Assembly: GCF_008704535.1 (NCBI RefSeq)
Contig: NZ_CP023701.1
Span: forward strand, 6,242,001 to 6,306,000
DNA: 64,000 nt
Reading direction: 5' to 3'
Source of the DNA: Streptomyces subrutilus
GTDB lineage: Bacteria; Actinomycetota; Actinomycetes; Streptomycetales; Streptomycetaceae
How positions within the stretch are numbered: position 1 is the first letter of the stretch; every line of letters begins with the position of its first letter. Below, piece after piece: positions 1 to 7,014 of the stretch. The translations under genes were made by a program, and so were the position numbers. The notes below the pieces were generated by a model. That model was given only the letters and a program-made list of their open reading frames with translations, made no database searches and had not been told where the DNA came from.

Positions 1-369
1 CACCACAACTGGCCCACGGCCGCCGCCGCCTCGGCCAAGCCGTACAACGCCTCCGACCACGTCCTGGCCCCCGTCGGGCCCGACATCGCCGCGGCCGCCG
101 CGGCCCTCGCGCCGCTGGTCACCGAGGAGCTCCTCACCGAGGTCGCCGCCGACGTCCCGGACGAATGGCTGGTCGACGAGCCCGGCTTCGACTCCACCGA
201 CGCCGTGCGCCGGGCCTATGTGGAGGCGCTGCTGCCGCGCGCCGCCACCATCCACCAGCGGATCACCATGGAGGCGGAGGTGAGGACCCCCGCCGGACCG
301 CCCGGCTGGCTCACCGACCACCTGCCCGAGTGGCCCCACCCGACCAAGAAGAAGAGCGACGGCCAGTGA
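1..369 (+). CDS. HipA-like kinase, C-terminal part (5' truncated by window edge)
   Basis: Open from base 1 to a TGA at 367-369, leaving the last 122 codons. The alanine-rich helical tail resembles the C-terminal region of the actinomycete proteins annotated as HipA family kinase. The catalytic residues lie upstream of the window, so kinase activity cannot be judged here. The next gene, a DUF3037 protein, overlaps it by 4 bases (GTGA). HipA-like kinase followed by DUF3037 is a recurrent gene pair, which is the main support for the call. HipA proteins act as toxins or regulators by phosphorylating protein or tRNA-synthetase targets; no target can be inferred here. Confidence 0.65.
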   Translation, partial: HHNWPTAAAASAKPYNASDHVLAPVGPDIAAAAAALAPLVTEELLTEVAADVPDEWLVDEPGFDSTDAVRRAYVEALLPRAATIHQRITMEAEVRTPAGPPGWLTDHLPEWPHPTKKKSDGQ

Positions 370-749
370 GCGAGCGGGACGTGTTCGAGTACGCGCTGGT
401 GCGCGTGGTACCGCGGATGGAGCGCGGCGAGTGCTTCAACGCCGGCGTGATCGTCTACTGCCGGGCGCACTCCTTCGTGGCGGCGCGCACCCACCTCGAC
501 GAGGCCAAGCTCCTCGCCCTGGACCCCCACGCCGACGTGGCCGGGGTGCGGGCCGCCCTGCGCGGGGTGGAGGGGGTGTGCGGCGGCGGCGCGGCGGCCG
601 GCCAGGCCGCCGGGGACGAACCGGGCCGGCGGTTCCGCTGGCTGATCGCGCCGCGCAGCACCGTGGTCCAGCCGGGCCCGGTGCACACCGGCCTGACGGC
701 CGACCCCGCCGCCGAGCTGGAACGGCTGCTCGGCCTGCTGGTCCGCTAG
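366..749 (+). CDS. DUF3037 domain protein
   Basis: A 127-residue protein whose GTG start overlaps the upstream stop codon by 4 bases, so the two are translationally coupled. The N-terminus (FEYALVRVVPRMERGECFNA, residues about 6-25) followed by a GVIVYC strand is the DUF3037 signature. The function of the family is unknown. Its constant pairing with HipA-like kinases suggests a partner or antitoxin-like role, which is inference. Longer in-frame starts exist upstream, from 165, but would run through the kinase gene, so 366 is preferred. Confidence 0.85.
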   Translation: MSERDVFEYALVRVVPRMERGECFNAGVIVYCRAHSFVAARTHLDEAKLLALDPHADVAGVRAALRGVEGVCGGGAAAGQAAGDEPGRRFRWLIAPRSTVVQPGPVHTGLTADPAAELERLLGLLVR

Positions 750-906
750 GCCGCCTCCCGCGGGGCCGCCCCCGTGTGGATCCTGCCGGGTCCGCCGGAC
801 CCCGGGCGGCCCGGCAGGGCCCGGCCCGGCCGCCCGCGGCCGGTCTGTGACGCCGTCCCGCGCCCGCGCCGCGCCCCCGCTCCCGCGGGGGCGCGGCGGA
901 GTCCCG

Positions 907-935
907 TTGACACCGGGTGCCAGGGCTCCTAGCGT
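907..935 (+). promoter_or_regulatory. Sigma-70 type promoter of the SDR operon
   Basis: TTGACA (907-912) and TAGCGT (930-935) are separated by 17 bases. This is a near-consensus housekeeping promoter for Streptomyces (HrdB-type), placed 71 bases upstream of the SDR start at 1007. No other recognisable promoter lies in the 750-1006 gap. Confidence 0.75.
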
Positions 936-953
936 CTCCTCAGCTGAAGCTAC

Positions 954-967
954 TAAGCGGTTGCTCA
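954..967. promoter_or_regulatory. Candidate TetR-type operator, TNAGC-N4-GCTNA
   Basis: A short dyad with arms TAAGC and GCTCA around a 4-base centre lies about 19 bases downstream of the -10 hexamer, between promoter and start codon. Dyads of the form AGC-N4-GCT are seen upstream of acyl-CoA and SDR genes in actinomycetes and would fit a TetR-family repressor of lipid metabolism. No cognate regulator gene is adjacent, so the assignment is inferred. Confidence 0.45.
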
Positions 968-1006
968 CCTTTGGGCGGCCGCCTCTCAAGGGCGAGGAGA
1001 TCCAGC

Positions 1007-1768
1007 ATGTCCACCACCGAGCAGCGCGTCGCGATCGTGACCGGGGCGGCCCGGGGCATCGGCGCGGCCACCGCCGTGCGCCTGGCCGCCGAGGGCCGGG
1101 CCGTCGCCGTACTCGACCTCGACGAGGCTGCCTGCAAGGACACCGTGGAGGCGATCACGGCGGCCGGCGGCAGGGCCCTCGCCGTCGGCTGCGACGTCTC
1201 CGACGCCGCGCAGGTGGAGGCGGCCGTCGCGCGGGTCGCGAGCGAGCTCGGCGCTCCGACCGTCCTCGTCAACAACGCGGGCGTGCTCCGCGACAACCTG
1301 CTCTTCAAGATGAGCGAGACCGACTGGGACACGGTCATGAACGTGCACCTGCGCGGCGCCTTCCTCATGTCGAAGGCCTGTCAGAAGCACATGGTGGAGG
1401 CCACGTTCGGCCGCATCGTGAACCTCTCCAGCAGCTCCGCGCTCGGCAACCGCGGCCAGGCCAACTACTCCGCGGCCAAGGCCGGCCTGCAGGGCTTCAC
1501 CAAGACCCTGGCCATCGAGCTCGGCAAGTTCGGCGTCACGGCCAACGCCGTCGCCCCCGGATTCATCGCCACCGAGATGACCGCCCAGACGGCCGCCCGG
1601 GTCGGCATGGGCTTCGAGGACTTCCAGGCCGCCGCCGCCACCCAGATCCCCGTCCAGCGGGTGGGCCGCCCCGAGGACGTCGCCAACGCCATCGCCTTCT
1701 TCACGGGCGAGGCCGCCGGCTTCGTCTCCGGTCAGGTCATGTACGTGGCCGGCGGCCCGCTCAGCTGA
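1007..1768 (+). CDS. SDR family oxidoreductase, FabG-like 3-oxoacyl reductase
   Basis: A 253-residue classical short-chain dehydrogenase. It has the glycine motif GAARGIG near residues 14-20, an NNAG motif near residue 90, and the catalytic Ser with YSAAK (Tyr-x-x-x-Lys) near residues 150-160. It ends in an APGF...T-type substrate loop and VSGQ. Length and motifs match FabG-type NAD(P)H 3-oxoacyl reductases. The ATG at 1007 follows a GGCGAGGAG ribosome site; upstream in-frame codons lack one. A second SDR begins 20 bases downstream, so the two form an operon behind the 907-935 promoter. The substrate is unknown. An acyl-CoA or acyl-ACP beta-keto group is the default guess. Confidence 0.85.
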   Translation: MSTTEQRVAIVTGAARGIGAATAVRLAAEGRAVAVLDLDEAACKDTVEAITAAGGRALAVGCDVSDAAQVEAAVARVASELGAPTVLVNNAGVLRDNLLFKMSETDWDTVMNVHLRGAFLMSKACQKHMVEATFGRIVNLSSSSALGNRGQANYSAAKAGLQGFTKTLAIELGKFGVTANAVAPGFIATEMTAQTAARVGMGFEDFQAAAATQIPVQRVGRPEDVANAIAFFTGEAAGFVSGQVMYVAGGPLS

Positions 1769-1788
1769 CGAGAGACAGGATCCACGCC

Positions 1789-2550
1789 ATGACGTACGAA
1801 GGCATCGACAGCGGCAGGGTCGCGTTGATCACCGGGGCGAGCCGGGGCATCGGCTACGGCATCGCCGAATCGCTGGTCGCCCGCGGCGACCGGCTGTGCA
1901 TCACCGGGCGCAACGAGGAGGCCCTCAAGGAGGCCGTGGAGCGGCTCGGTGCGGACCGGGTGATCGGCGTCGCGGGGAAGGCGCACGACGAGGCCCACCA
2001 GGCCGTCGCCGTGGAACGCACGATGGAGGCCTTCGGCCGCGTCGACTTCCTCGTGAACAATGCCGGCACGAATCCGGTATTCGGGCCCCTCGCCGACCTC
2101 GACCTCGGGGTCGCGCGCAAGGTCTTCGAGACCAATGTGATGTCCGCACTCGGATTCGCCCAGCGCACCTGGCACGCCTGGCAGAAGGACAATGGCGGGG
2201 CGATCGTGAACATCTCCTCGATCGCCGGCGTATCGGCCTCGCCCTTCATCGGCGCGTACGGGATGAGCAAGGCCGCCATGGTCAATCTCACCCTCCAGCT
2301 CGCCCACGAGATGGCACCCGGCGTACGGGTGAACGCCATCGCCCCCGCCGTGGTCAAGACGCGCTTCGCGCAGGCCCTCTACGAGGGGCGCGAGCAGGAG
2401 GCCGCGGCGGCCTATCCGCTCGGCCGGCTCGGGGTCCCGGAGGACATCGGCGGTGCCGCGGCATTCCTCACATCTGCACAAGCGGAATGGATCACGGGAC
2501 AAACTCTGGTCGTCGACGGGGGAATGTTCCTCAATGCCGGAGTGCACTGA
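1789..2550 (+). CDS. SDR family oxidoreductase (second of pair)
   Basis: A 253-residue SDR with GASRGIG near residue 16, NNAG near residue 93 and catalytic Ser-Tyr-Lys (YGMSK) around residues 153-160. It ends with a typical GQTLVVDGG C-terminus. It shares the fold and length of the preceding gene but not close sequence, so this is an operon of two different SDRs rather than a recent duplication. The ATG at 1789 is preceded by ACAGGA at suitable spacing. Substrate not identifiable. A stem-loop immediately after the stop suggests that the operon ends here. Confidence 0.85.
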   Translation: MTYEGIDSGRVALITGASRGIGYGIAESLVARGDRLCITGRNEEALKEAVERLGADRVIGVAGKAHDEAHQAVAVERTMEAFGRVDFLVNNAGTNPVFGPLADLDLGVARKVFETNVMSALGFAQRTWHAWQKDNGGAIVNISSIAGVSASPFIGAYGMSKAAMVNLTLQLAHEMAPGVRVNAIAPAVVKTRFAQALYEGREQEAAAAYPLGRLGVPEDIGGAAAFLTSAQAEWITGQTLVVDGGMFLNAGVH

Positions 2551-2563
2551 CCGATAATCGGAC

Positions 2564-2592
2564 GCATTTGCCCCCCGGGGGGAGTCAAATGC
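2564..2592 (+). terminator. Stem-loop after the SDR operon
   Basis: Perfect outer arms GCATTTG (2564-2570) and CAAATGC (2586-2592) enclose a CCCCCC/GGGGGG inner stem with a 3-base bulge, 13 bases after the stop at 2550. There is no T tract, as is usual in Streptomyces terminators. Confidence 0.6.
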
Positions 2593-2619
2593 ATATCGAA
2601 TATGCACGGAACCGGTCAA

Positions 2620-2668
2620 GTGCCCCACGAAACCTGCCCATTGGATTCGTGGGGCACTGCGGTAGGGT
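2620..2668 (+). promoter_or_regulatory. Promoter with an 11-bp inverted repeat, upstream of binding-protein gene
   Basis: GTGCCCCACGA (2620-2630) and its exact reverse complement (2647-2657) are separated by 16 bases. TTGGAT (2641-2646) and TAGGGT (2663-2668), 16 bases apart, form a plausible promoter, so the right arm fills the -10/-35 spacer and the left arm lies upstream of -35. That geometry suits an operator bound by a dimeric or looping repressor rather than an RNA hairpin, because the left arm would not be transcribed. Confidence 0.5.
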
Positions 2669-2702
2669 CTGCCGCACCCCTGGCTGATCGAGGAGCGTGC
2701 AC

Positions 2703-4286
2703 GTGTTCAACCGGACCAGATGCCTGCAGATCACTGCGGCCCTTGCGTCCATATCCCTGCTCGCCGGATGCGGCCTGCTCTCGGACGGCGGCGGCGGCGA
2801 CAAGAAGAGGATCGTCGTCGGCACGACCAGCGCACCGAGCACCCTCGATCCGGCAGCCGCGTGGGACGGCTCCTGGGAGCTGTACCGGAACGTCTACCAG
2901 ACGCTCCTGGCCTTTCCCACCGGCTCCACCAAACCCCAGCCGGACGCCGCACAGAGCTGCGAGTTCACGGACACCGTGAACGAGTCGTACCGGTGCACTC
3001 TGCGCAAGGGCCTGAAGTTCTCCAACGGCGAGGCCCTCGACGCCAAGGCCGTCAAGCACTCCCTCGACCGCATCCGCACCATCGGCAGCAAGGTCGGCCC
3101 GAAGGACCTCTTCGGCACCCTGGACAAGATCGAGACCCCGGACGCGCTGACCGTCGTCTTCCACCTGAAGACCCCGGACGCGACCTTCCCGTACGTGCTC
3201 GGCTCCCCGGCCGCCTCGCTCGTCGCGCCGAAGGACTACGCGGCCGACAAGGTCCGCGAGGGCGACCGGATCACCGGCTCCGGACCGTACGTGCTCGACT
3301 CGTACAAGGAGGGCGGCGAAGCCGTCCTGAGCCGCAACCCGAACTACACCGGCTTCGCCAACCGCCGCAACGACGCGGTGACCATCCGCTACTACGCCGA
3401 CTCCGCGAAGATGATCGCCGCCCTCAAGGCCAAGGAGATCGACGCGACCTACCGAGGCCTGTCGGCCGACGAGGTCAAGGACCTGCAGAGCCCCGCCTCG
3501 CACGGGCTCGGCGTCCAGGTCGTCGAGAACGTCGGCTCCGAGATCCGCTACCTGGTCTTCAACCCCAAGGACCCGCAGGTCGCCAAGCTCCCCGTGCGCC
3601 AGGCCATCGCCCAGGTCATCGACCGCGGCGCGCTCGTCTCGAAGGTCTACCAGGGCACCGCCGAACCGCTGTACTCGATGGTCCCCAAGGGCGTCGTCGG
3701 GCACAAGACGCCCTTCTTCGACAAGTACGGCCACGCGAACGTCGACGAGGCCCGCAAGATCCTCAAGGGCGCCGGGATCACCCAGCCGGTCGAGCTGACC
3801 TTCTGGTACACCACCGACCGCTACGGCGCCTCCACCGCCGACGAGTTCACCGAGCTCAAGCGGCAGCTCGACGAGAGCGGACTCTTCAAGATCACACTGC
3901 GCGGCCAGCCCTGGAAGACCTTCCAGGAGGGCTACAAGAACGGCGAGTACCCGGTCTTCGGCCGCGGCTGGTTCCCCGACTTCCCGGACCCCGACAACTT
4001 CATCGCGCCGTTCGTCGGCAAGGAGAACGCGGTCGGCACCCCCTACGAGCCCGCGCAGATCCTGAACGAGCTGCTGCCCAAGTCCCGCCGCGAGGGCGAC
4101 CGGGCCGCCGGCATCCGCGAGTTCGAGCAGGCCCAGCAGATCTTCGCCGAGGACGTCCGCCTGCTGCCGCTGTGGCAGGGCAAGCTGTACGTGGCCGCCC
4201 GCGAGGACATCGCCGGCGCCGAGCGGGCCCTCGACCCGCAGACCGCCATGCAGATGTGGGAGCTCTACCGCAAGACGAGCTGGTAG
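2703..4286 (+). CDS. ABC transporter substrate-binding lipoprotein, family 5 (peptide/nickel type)
   Basis: A 527-residue extracellular solute-binding protein. The N-terminus is a lipoprotein signal ending in a lipobox LLAGC, so it is anchored to the outer face of the membrane. The mature part has the SBP family 5 pattern (TLDP near the N-terminus, LRKGLKFSNGEALDAKAVK, ...RQAIAQVIDR) and normal length. The GTG at 2703 is chosen because AGGAG lies 7 bases upstream; the GTG at 2697 would sit on top of it. No permease or ATPase genes are adjacent, so it is an orphan binding protein or uses a transporter encoded elsewhere. Ligand unknown; oligopeptides are typical. Confidence 0.88.
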   Translation: MFNRTRCLQITAALASISLLAGCGLLSDGGGGDKKRIVVGTTSAPSTLDPAAAWDGSWELYRNVYQTLLAFPTGSTKPQPDAAQSCEFTDTVNESYRCTLRKGLKFSNGEALDAKAVKHSLDRIRTIGSKVGPKDLFGTLDKIETPDALTVVFHLKTPDATFPYVLGSPAASLVAPKDYAADKVREGDRITGSGPYVLDSYKEGGEAVLSRNPNYTGFANRRNDAVTIRYYADSAKMIAALKAKEIDATYRGLSADEVKDLQSPASHGLGVQVVENVGSEIRYLVFNPKDPQVAKLPVRQAIAQVIDRGALVSKVYQGTAEPLYSMVPKGVVGHKTPFFDKYGHANVDEARKILKGAGITQPVELTFWYTTDRYGASTADEFTELKRQLDESGLFKITLRGQPWKTFQEGYKNGEYPVFGRGWFPDFPDPDNFIAPFVGKENAVGTPYEPAQILNELLPKSRREGDRAAGIREFEQAQQIFAEDVRLLPLWQGKLYVAAREDIAGAERALDPQTAMQMWELYRKTSW

Positions 4287-4325
4287 CCCGCACGGGCCGG
4301 CCGCGCGGGCGGCCTGACCGCGGCG

Positions 4326-4348
4326 TTGTCAGTGGCCCCCGGTAGGTT
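4326..4348 (+). promoter_or_regulatory. RecA-NDp / PafBC-type DNA-damage promoter of ung
   Basis: TTGTCAGTG (4326-4334), then 8 bases, then TAGGTT (4343-4348) exactly matches the actinobacterial LexA-independent DNA-damage promoter TTGTCRGTG-N8-TANNNT recognised through PafBC. It lies 38 bases upstream of the ung start. A classical 17-base spacer promoter is not visible here. Confidence 0.82.
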
Positions 4349-4386
4349 CTGAGCAGTCGCACGAACTTGTACCGGAGGTTGTCGCC

Positions 4387-5064
4387 GTGACCCAGATGCT
4401 GCCCGAGTCCTGGCTCCCCGTCCTCGGCGGGGAGCTGGACCAGCCCTACTTCAGGGAACTCACCGAGTTCGTCGAGAAGGAGCGGGCGAACGGGCCGGTC
4501 TATCCGCCCCGCGACCAGGTGTTCGCGGCCTTGGAGGCCACCCCCTTCGACCAGGTCAAGGTGCTGGTCCTCGGCCAAGACCCCTACCACGGCGCCGGGC
4601 AGGGCCACGGCCTGTGCTTCTCCGTCCAGCCCGGGGTCAAGACCCCGCCCTCCCTCCGGAACATCTACAAGGAGATGAAGGAGGAGCTCGGCCTGCCGGT
4701 CCCCGACAACGGATACCTGATGCCCTGGGCCCGCCAGGGGGTCCTGCTGCTCAACGCGGTGCTCACCGTCCGCGAGGCCGAGCCCAACTCGCACAAGGGC
4801 AAGGGCTGGGAGAAGTTCACCGACGCCGTGATCCGCGCCGTGTCCGACCGGCCGGACCCGGCCGTCTTCGTGCTCTGGGGGGCCTACGCCCAGAAGAAGC
4901 TCCCGCTGATCGACGAGGAGCGGCACGTGGTCGTCAAGGGCGCCCACCCGTCGCCGCTGTCGGCCAAGAAGTTCTTCGGCTCCCGGCCCTTCACCCAGAT
5001 CGACGCGGGCATCGCCGCCCAGGGCCATGAGCCGATCGACTGGCGGATCCCGGACCTCGGCTGA
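4387..5064 (+). CDS. ung: Uracil-DNA glycosylase, family 1
   Basis: A 225-residue enzyme that excises uracil from DNA as the first step of base-excision repair in the cytoplasm. It carries the family-1 active-site motif GQDPYHG (residues 63-69, with the water-activating Asp) and the HPSPLS minor-groove loop (187-192), plus LLLNAVLTV. Full length for the family. The GTG at 4387 follows an ACCGGAGGTTGTC ribosome site. The upstream TTGTCAGTG-N8-TAGGTT motif indicates PafBC-dependent induction by DNA damage. The next gene also has a near-match to that motif. Confidence 0.97.
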   Translation: MTQMLPESWLPVLGGELDQPYFRELTEFVEKERANGPVYPPRDQVFAALEATPFDQVKVLVLGQDPYHGAGQGHGLCFSVQPGVKTPPSLRNIYKEMKEELGLPVPDNGYLMPWARQGVLLLNAVLTVREAEPNSHKGKGWEKFTDAVIRAVSDRPDPAVFVLWGAYAQKKLPLIDEERHVVVKGAHPSPLSAKKFFGSRPFTQIDAGIAAQGHEPIDWRIPDLG

Positions 5065-5087
5065 CGGCCGACCGCGCCTCGGCGCCA

Positions 5088-5110
5088 TTGCCGGTGCCTC
5101 CGGCTAGCTT
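5088..5110 (+). promoter_or_regulatory. Near-match to the PafBC/RecA-NDp promoter motif
   Basis: TTGCCGGTG (5088-5096), 8 bases, TAGCTT (5105-5110). It differs from TTGTCRGTG-N8-TANNNT at one position (C for T) and lies 49 bases upstream of the TTG start at 5160. With the exact match in front of ung, it suggests that both genes are DNA-damage inducible. The mismatch lowers confidence. Confidence 0.5.
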
Positions 5111-5159
5111 CGAGACGATCGGACCGGAGCAGGTCCGGCGGGACGAGACGGAGGCCGCG

Positions 5160-5708
5160 TTGACGGAGCAGCAGCAGGAGGCGTCGGAGGACGCCGTCAT
5201 GACCAGGATCGGTCAGGCGGTCATCCTGCTGCACGCCGGGGACCGCGAGGAGGCCCGCAACCGGCTCGGCGCGATCTGGTCCGAGATCGGCGAGGAGGGC
5301 CACTCCCTCCACCGGTGCACCCTCGCCCACTACATGGCGGACGCCCAGGACGACCCCGCGGACGAGCTGGCGTGGGACCTGCGGGCCCTGGCCGCGGCCG
5401 ACGCCCCGACGGCGGACCCCGCGCCCGGCGGACCCCGGGGCGAGGAGGCGCCGGGCCCGGGGGCGCACCAGGCGATGCGGGTGTTCTACCCCTCGCTCCA
5501 CCTCAGCCTCGCCGCCGACTACGTGAAGCTGCGCCGCCCCGACGCCGCCCGCATCCACCTGGCGCGGGCCCGCGCGGCCACCGGAGCGCTGTCCGACGAC
5601 GGGTACGGCAACGGCGTACGGGCCGCCATCGCCGGGCTGGAGCGGCGCCTCGTCACGGAACGGGACCAGAGCCCGGCGCCGCGGCCGTTCCCGGAGCAGT
5701 CCGGCTGA
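5160..5708 (+). CDS. Small TPR-like protein of unknown function
   Basis: A 182-residue, mostly helical protein. Its repeated helix pairs (QAVILLHAGDREEARNRLGAIW near residues 18-40; SLAADYVKLRRPDAARIHLARAR near 120-145) resemble tetratricopeptide units. No catalytic motif is visible. The TTG at 5160 is preferred because GGAGG ends 5 bases upstream and the protein then begins MTEQQQ. An in-frame ATG at 5088 falls inside the promoter-like motif. Its place downstream of ung behind a PafBC-like site hints at a damage-response role, which is inference only. Confidence 0.72.
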   Translation: MTEQQQEASEDAVMTRIGQAVILLHAGDREEARNRLGAIWSEIGEEGHSLHRCTLAHYMADAQDDPADELAWDLRALAAADAPTADPAPGGPRGEEAPGPGAHQAMRVFYPSLHLSLAADYVKLRRPDAARIHLARARAATGALSDDGYGNGVRAAIAGLERRLVTERDQSPAPRPFPEQSG

Positions 5709-5738
5709 CGGCTGCGCCCGTGCGGGGCCCGGGGCCGG

Positions 5739-6269
5739 TCAGCCGCCCTGCACACCCGCGCAGATCCGGGCCTCCGGGCTGTCCGGATGCCAGCGGCCGT
5801 GCCGCCGGCCCAGCGCGCACACGTCGGCCGGGCGCACCGGCAGTTCGCGCAACAGCTTCCGCTCGGCCTCCGCGTCGGGGCGCGCGGGGCGCGCCCCGAC
5901 GTCCCGGCGCCCCGCACCGGGCTCCCCGGGCACCGGCGGCTCCGGGATGTCGGGCACGGGCGGTGCGGCCTGCGGACGCCCGGCCACGGCCTCGGCTCCG
6001 CCGCGACGCGCGGACCGGGCCGCCGGGGCCGTCGACGCCGGGCGGGCGGGCTGCCCGGGGGCCGCCTCCAGCGCCTCCAGAGCCGGGGCCCGGACGGCCA
6101 CCGGGGCGGCTCCCGGCCCGCCGCGCGGCTCGTGGCGCGGGTGCGCCCCCGCGGAGGGCGGCGCTCCGGGCCGGCCGGGGACGGGGCTGACGTTCACGCA
6201 GCCGGAGACGGCCGAGACGGCGCAGGCCACTCCGAGCAGCAGCGTGGTGGTGGTTCGGGTCGGATGCAC
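5739..6269 (-). CDS. Putative lipoprotein, proline/alanine-rich
   Basis: A 176-residue protein with an N-terminal hydrophobic segment ending in SAVSGC, a lipobox, when read from the GTG at 6269. The middle is low-complexity Pro/Ala/Arg-rich and probably disordered. The last 30 residues hold two cysteines (VCALGRRHG and RICAG) that could form a disulphide in a small exported domain. No clear ribosome site precedes 6269 and there are in-frame codons up to 6332, so the start is uncertain. Function unknown. It converges with the TPR-like gene, with 30 bases between stops. Confidence 0.6.
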   Translation of the reverse strand: MHPTRTTTTLLLGVACAVSAVSGCVNVSPVPGRPGAPPSAGAHPRHEPRGGPGAAPVAVRAPALEALEAAPGQPARPASTAPAARSARRGGAEAVAGRPQAAPPVPDIPEPPVPGEPGAGRRDVGARPARPDAEAERKLLRELPVRPADVCALGRRHGRWHPDSPEARICAGVQGG

Positions 6270-6408
6270 CCGCGCAACTCTGCTGTGCGAGGACCCCGTT
6301 GCGAAAACCGGCGGTCGATATTGCCCCCGCACGGGTGAAGGCGAGGGGGTGTACGGCGGACCCGCCGACGGGGTCCGGGCCCGACCGACACGTTCCGAAA
6401 GGGACGGC

Positions 6409-6930
6409 CTAGTCGCCGGTGGCGCCGTCGATGTGCTCGCGCAGCAGGTCGGCGTGGCCGTTGTGGCGGGCGTACTCCTCGATCATGTGGGTGTAGACCC
6501 AGCGCAGGCTGAACACCTCGCCGCGGTGGTGGGAGGCCGCGTCCGACACCAGGTCCAGGGAGCGGCCCGCCGCGGCCTGCCGGGCCAGCTCGACCTCCGT
6601 CTGCCACACCCGCTCCGAATCGGCCCAGGCGTCCTCGTCGGTGAAGTGGAAGTCCCCGTCCGGGTCGCCGTCGCTCCAGTACAGCTCGGGAAGGTCCTCG
6701 CCCAGCATGACCTCCCGGAACCAGTACCGCTCCACGTCCGCCATGTGCCGTACGAGCCCCATCAGGCTCATGTCCGAGGGTTTCAGGGGCGTCAGGCGCA
6801 CCTGCTCCTCGCCCAGCCCCTCGCACTTCCAGGCGAGCGTGGCACGGTGGTAGTCCAGCCAGCCGTCCAGCATCTCCCGCTCGCCGGCCGTGGTCGAGGG
6901 TTCTGCGCGATGTGATCCTTGGGAAGTCAT
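6409..6930 (-). CDS. DinB-like / DUF664 family protein
   Basis: A 173-residue four-helix protein of the DinB/YfiT-like superfamily, which usually binds a divalent metal through three histidines. It shows the DUF664 pattern: SLMGLVRHMADVERYWF near residues 53-69 and a C-terminal EEYARHNGHADLLREHIDG, giving His ligands in the first and last helices. Members include mycothiol-dependent transferases, but the substrate cannot be read here. The ATG at 6930 has GAGGG 4 bases upstream; the ATG at 6939 has no spacing to its own. Confidence 0.85.
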   Translation of the reverse strand: MTSQGSHRAEPSTTAGEREMLDGWLDYHRATLAWKCEGLGEEQVRLTPLKPSDMSLMGLVRHMADVERYWFREVMLGEDLPELYWSDGDPDGDFHFTDEDAWADSERVWQTEVELARQAAAGRSLDLVSDAASHHRGEVFSLRWVYTHMIEEYARHNGHADLLREHIDGATGD

Positions 6931-7014
6931 GACCCTCATCCTCGGTGAACACAGCCCCCGTCACCAGGGATTATGCTGCGGAGATCCCACAAGGCACGAA
7001 CCAGGAGGCTCCCG

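Noticed and set aside
4287..4386. Conventional -35/-10 promoter with 17-base spacing for ung
   Set aside because: No suitable -35 lies 16-18 bases before TAGGTT. The spacing fits the PafBC-type motif instead.
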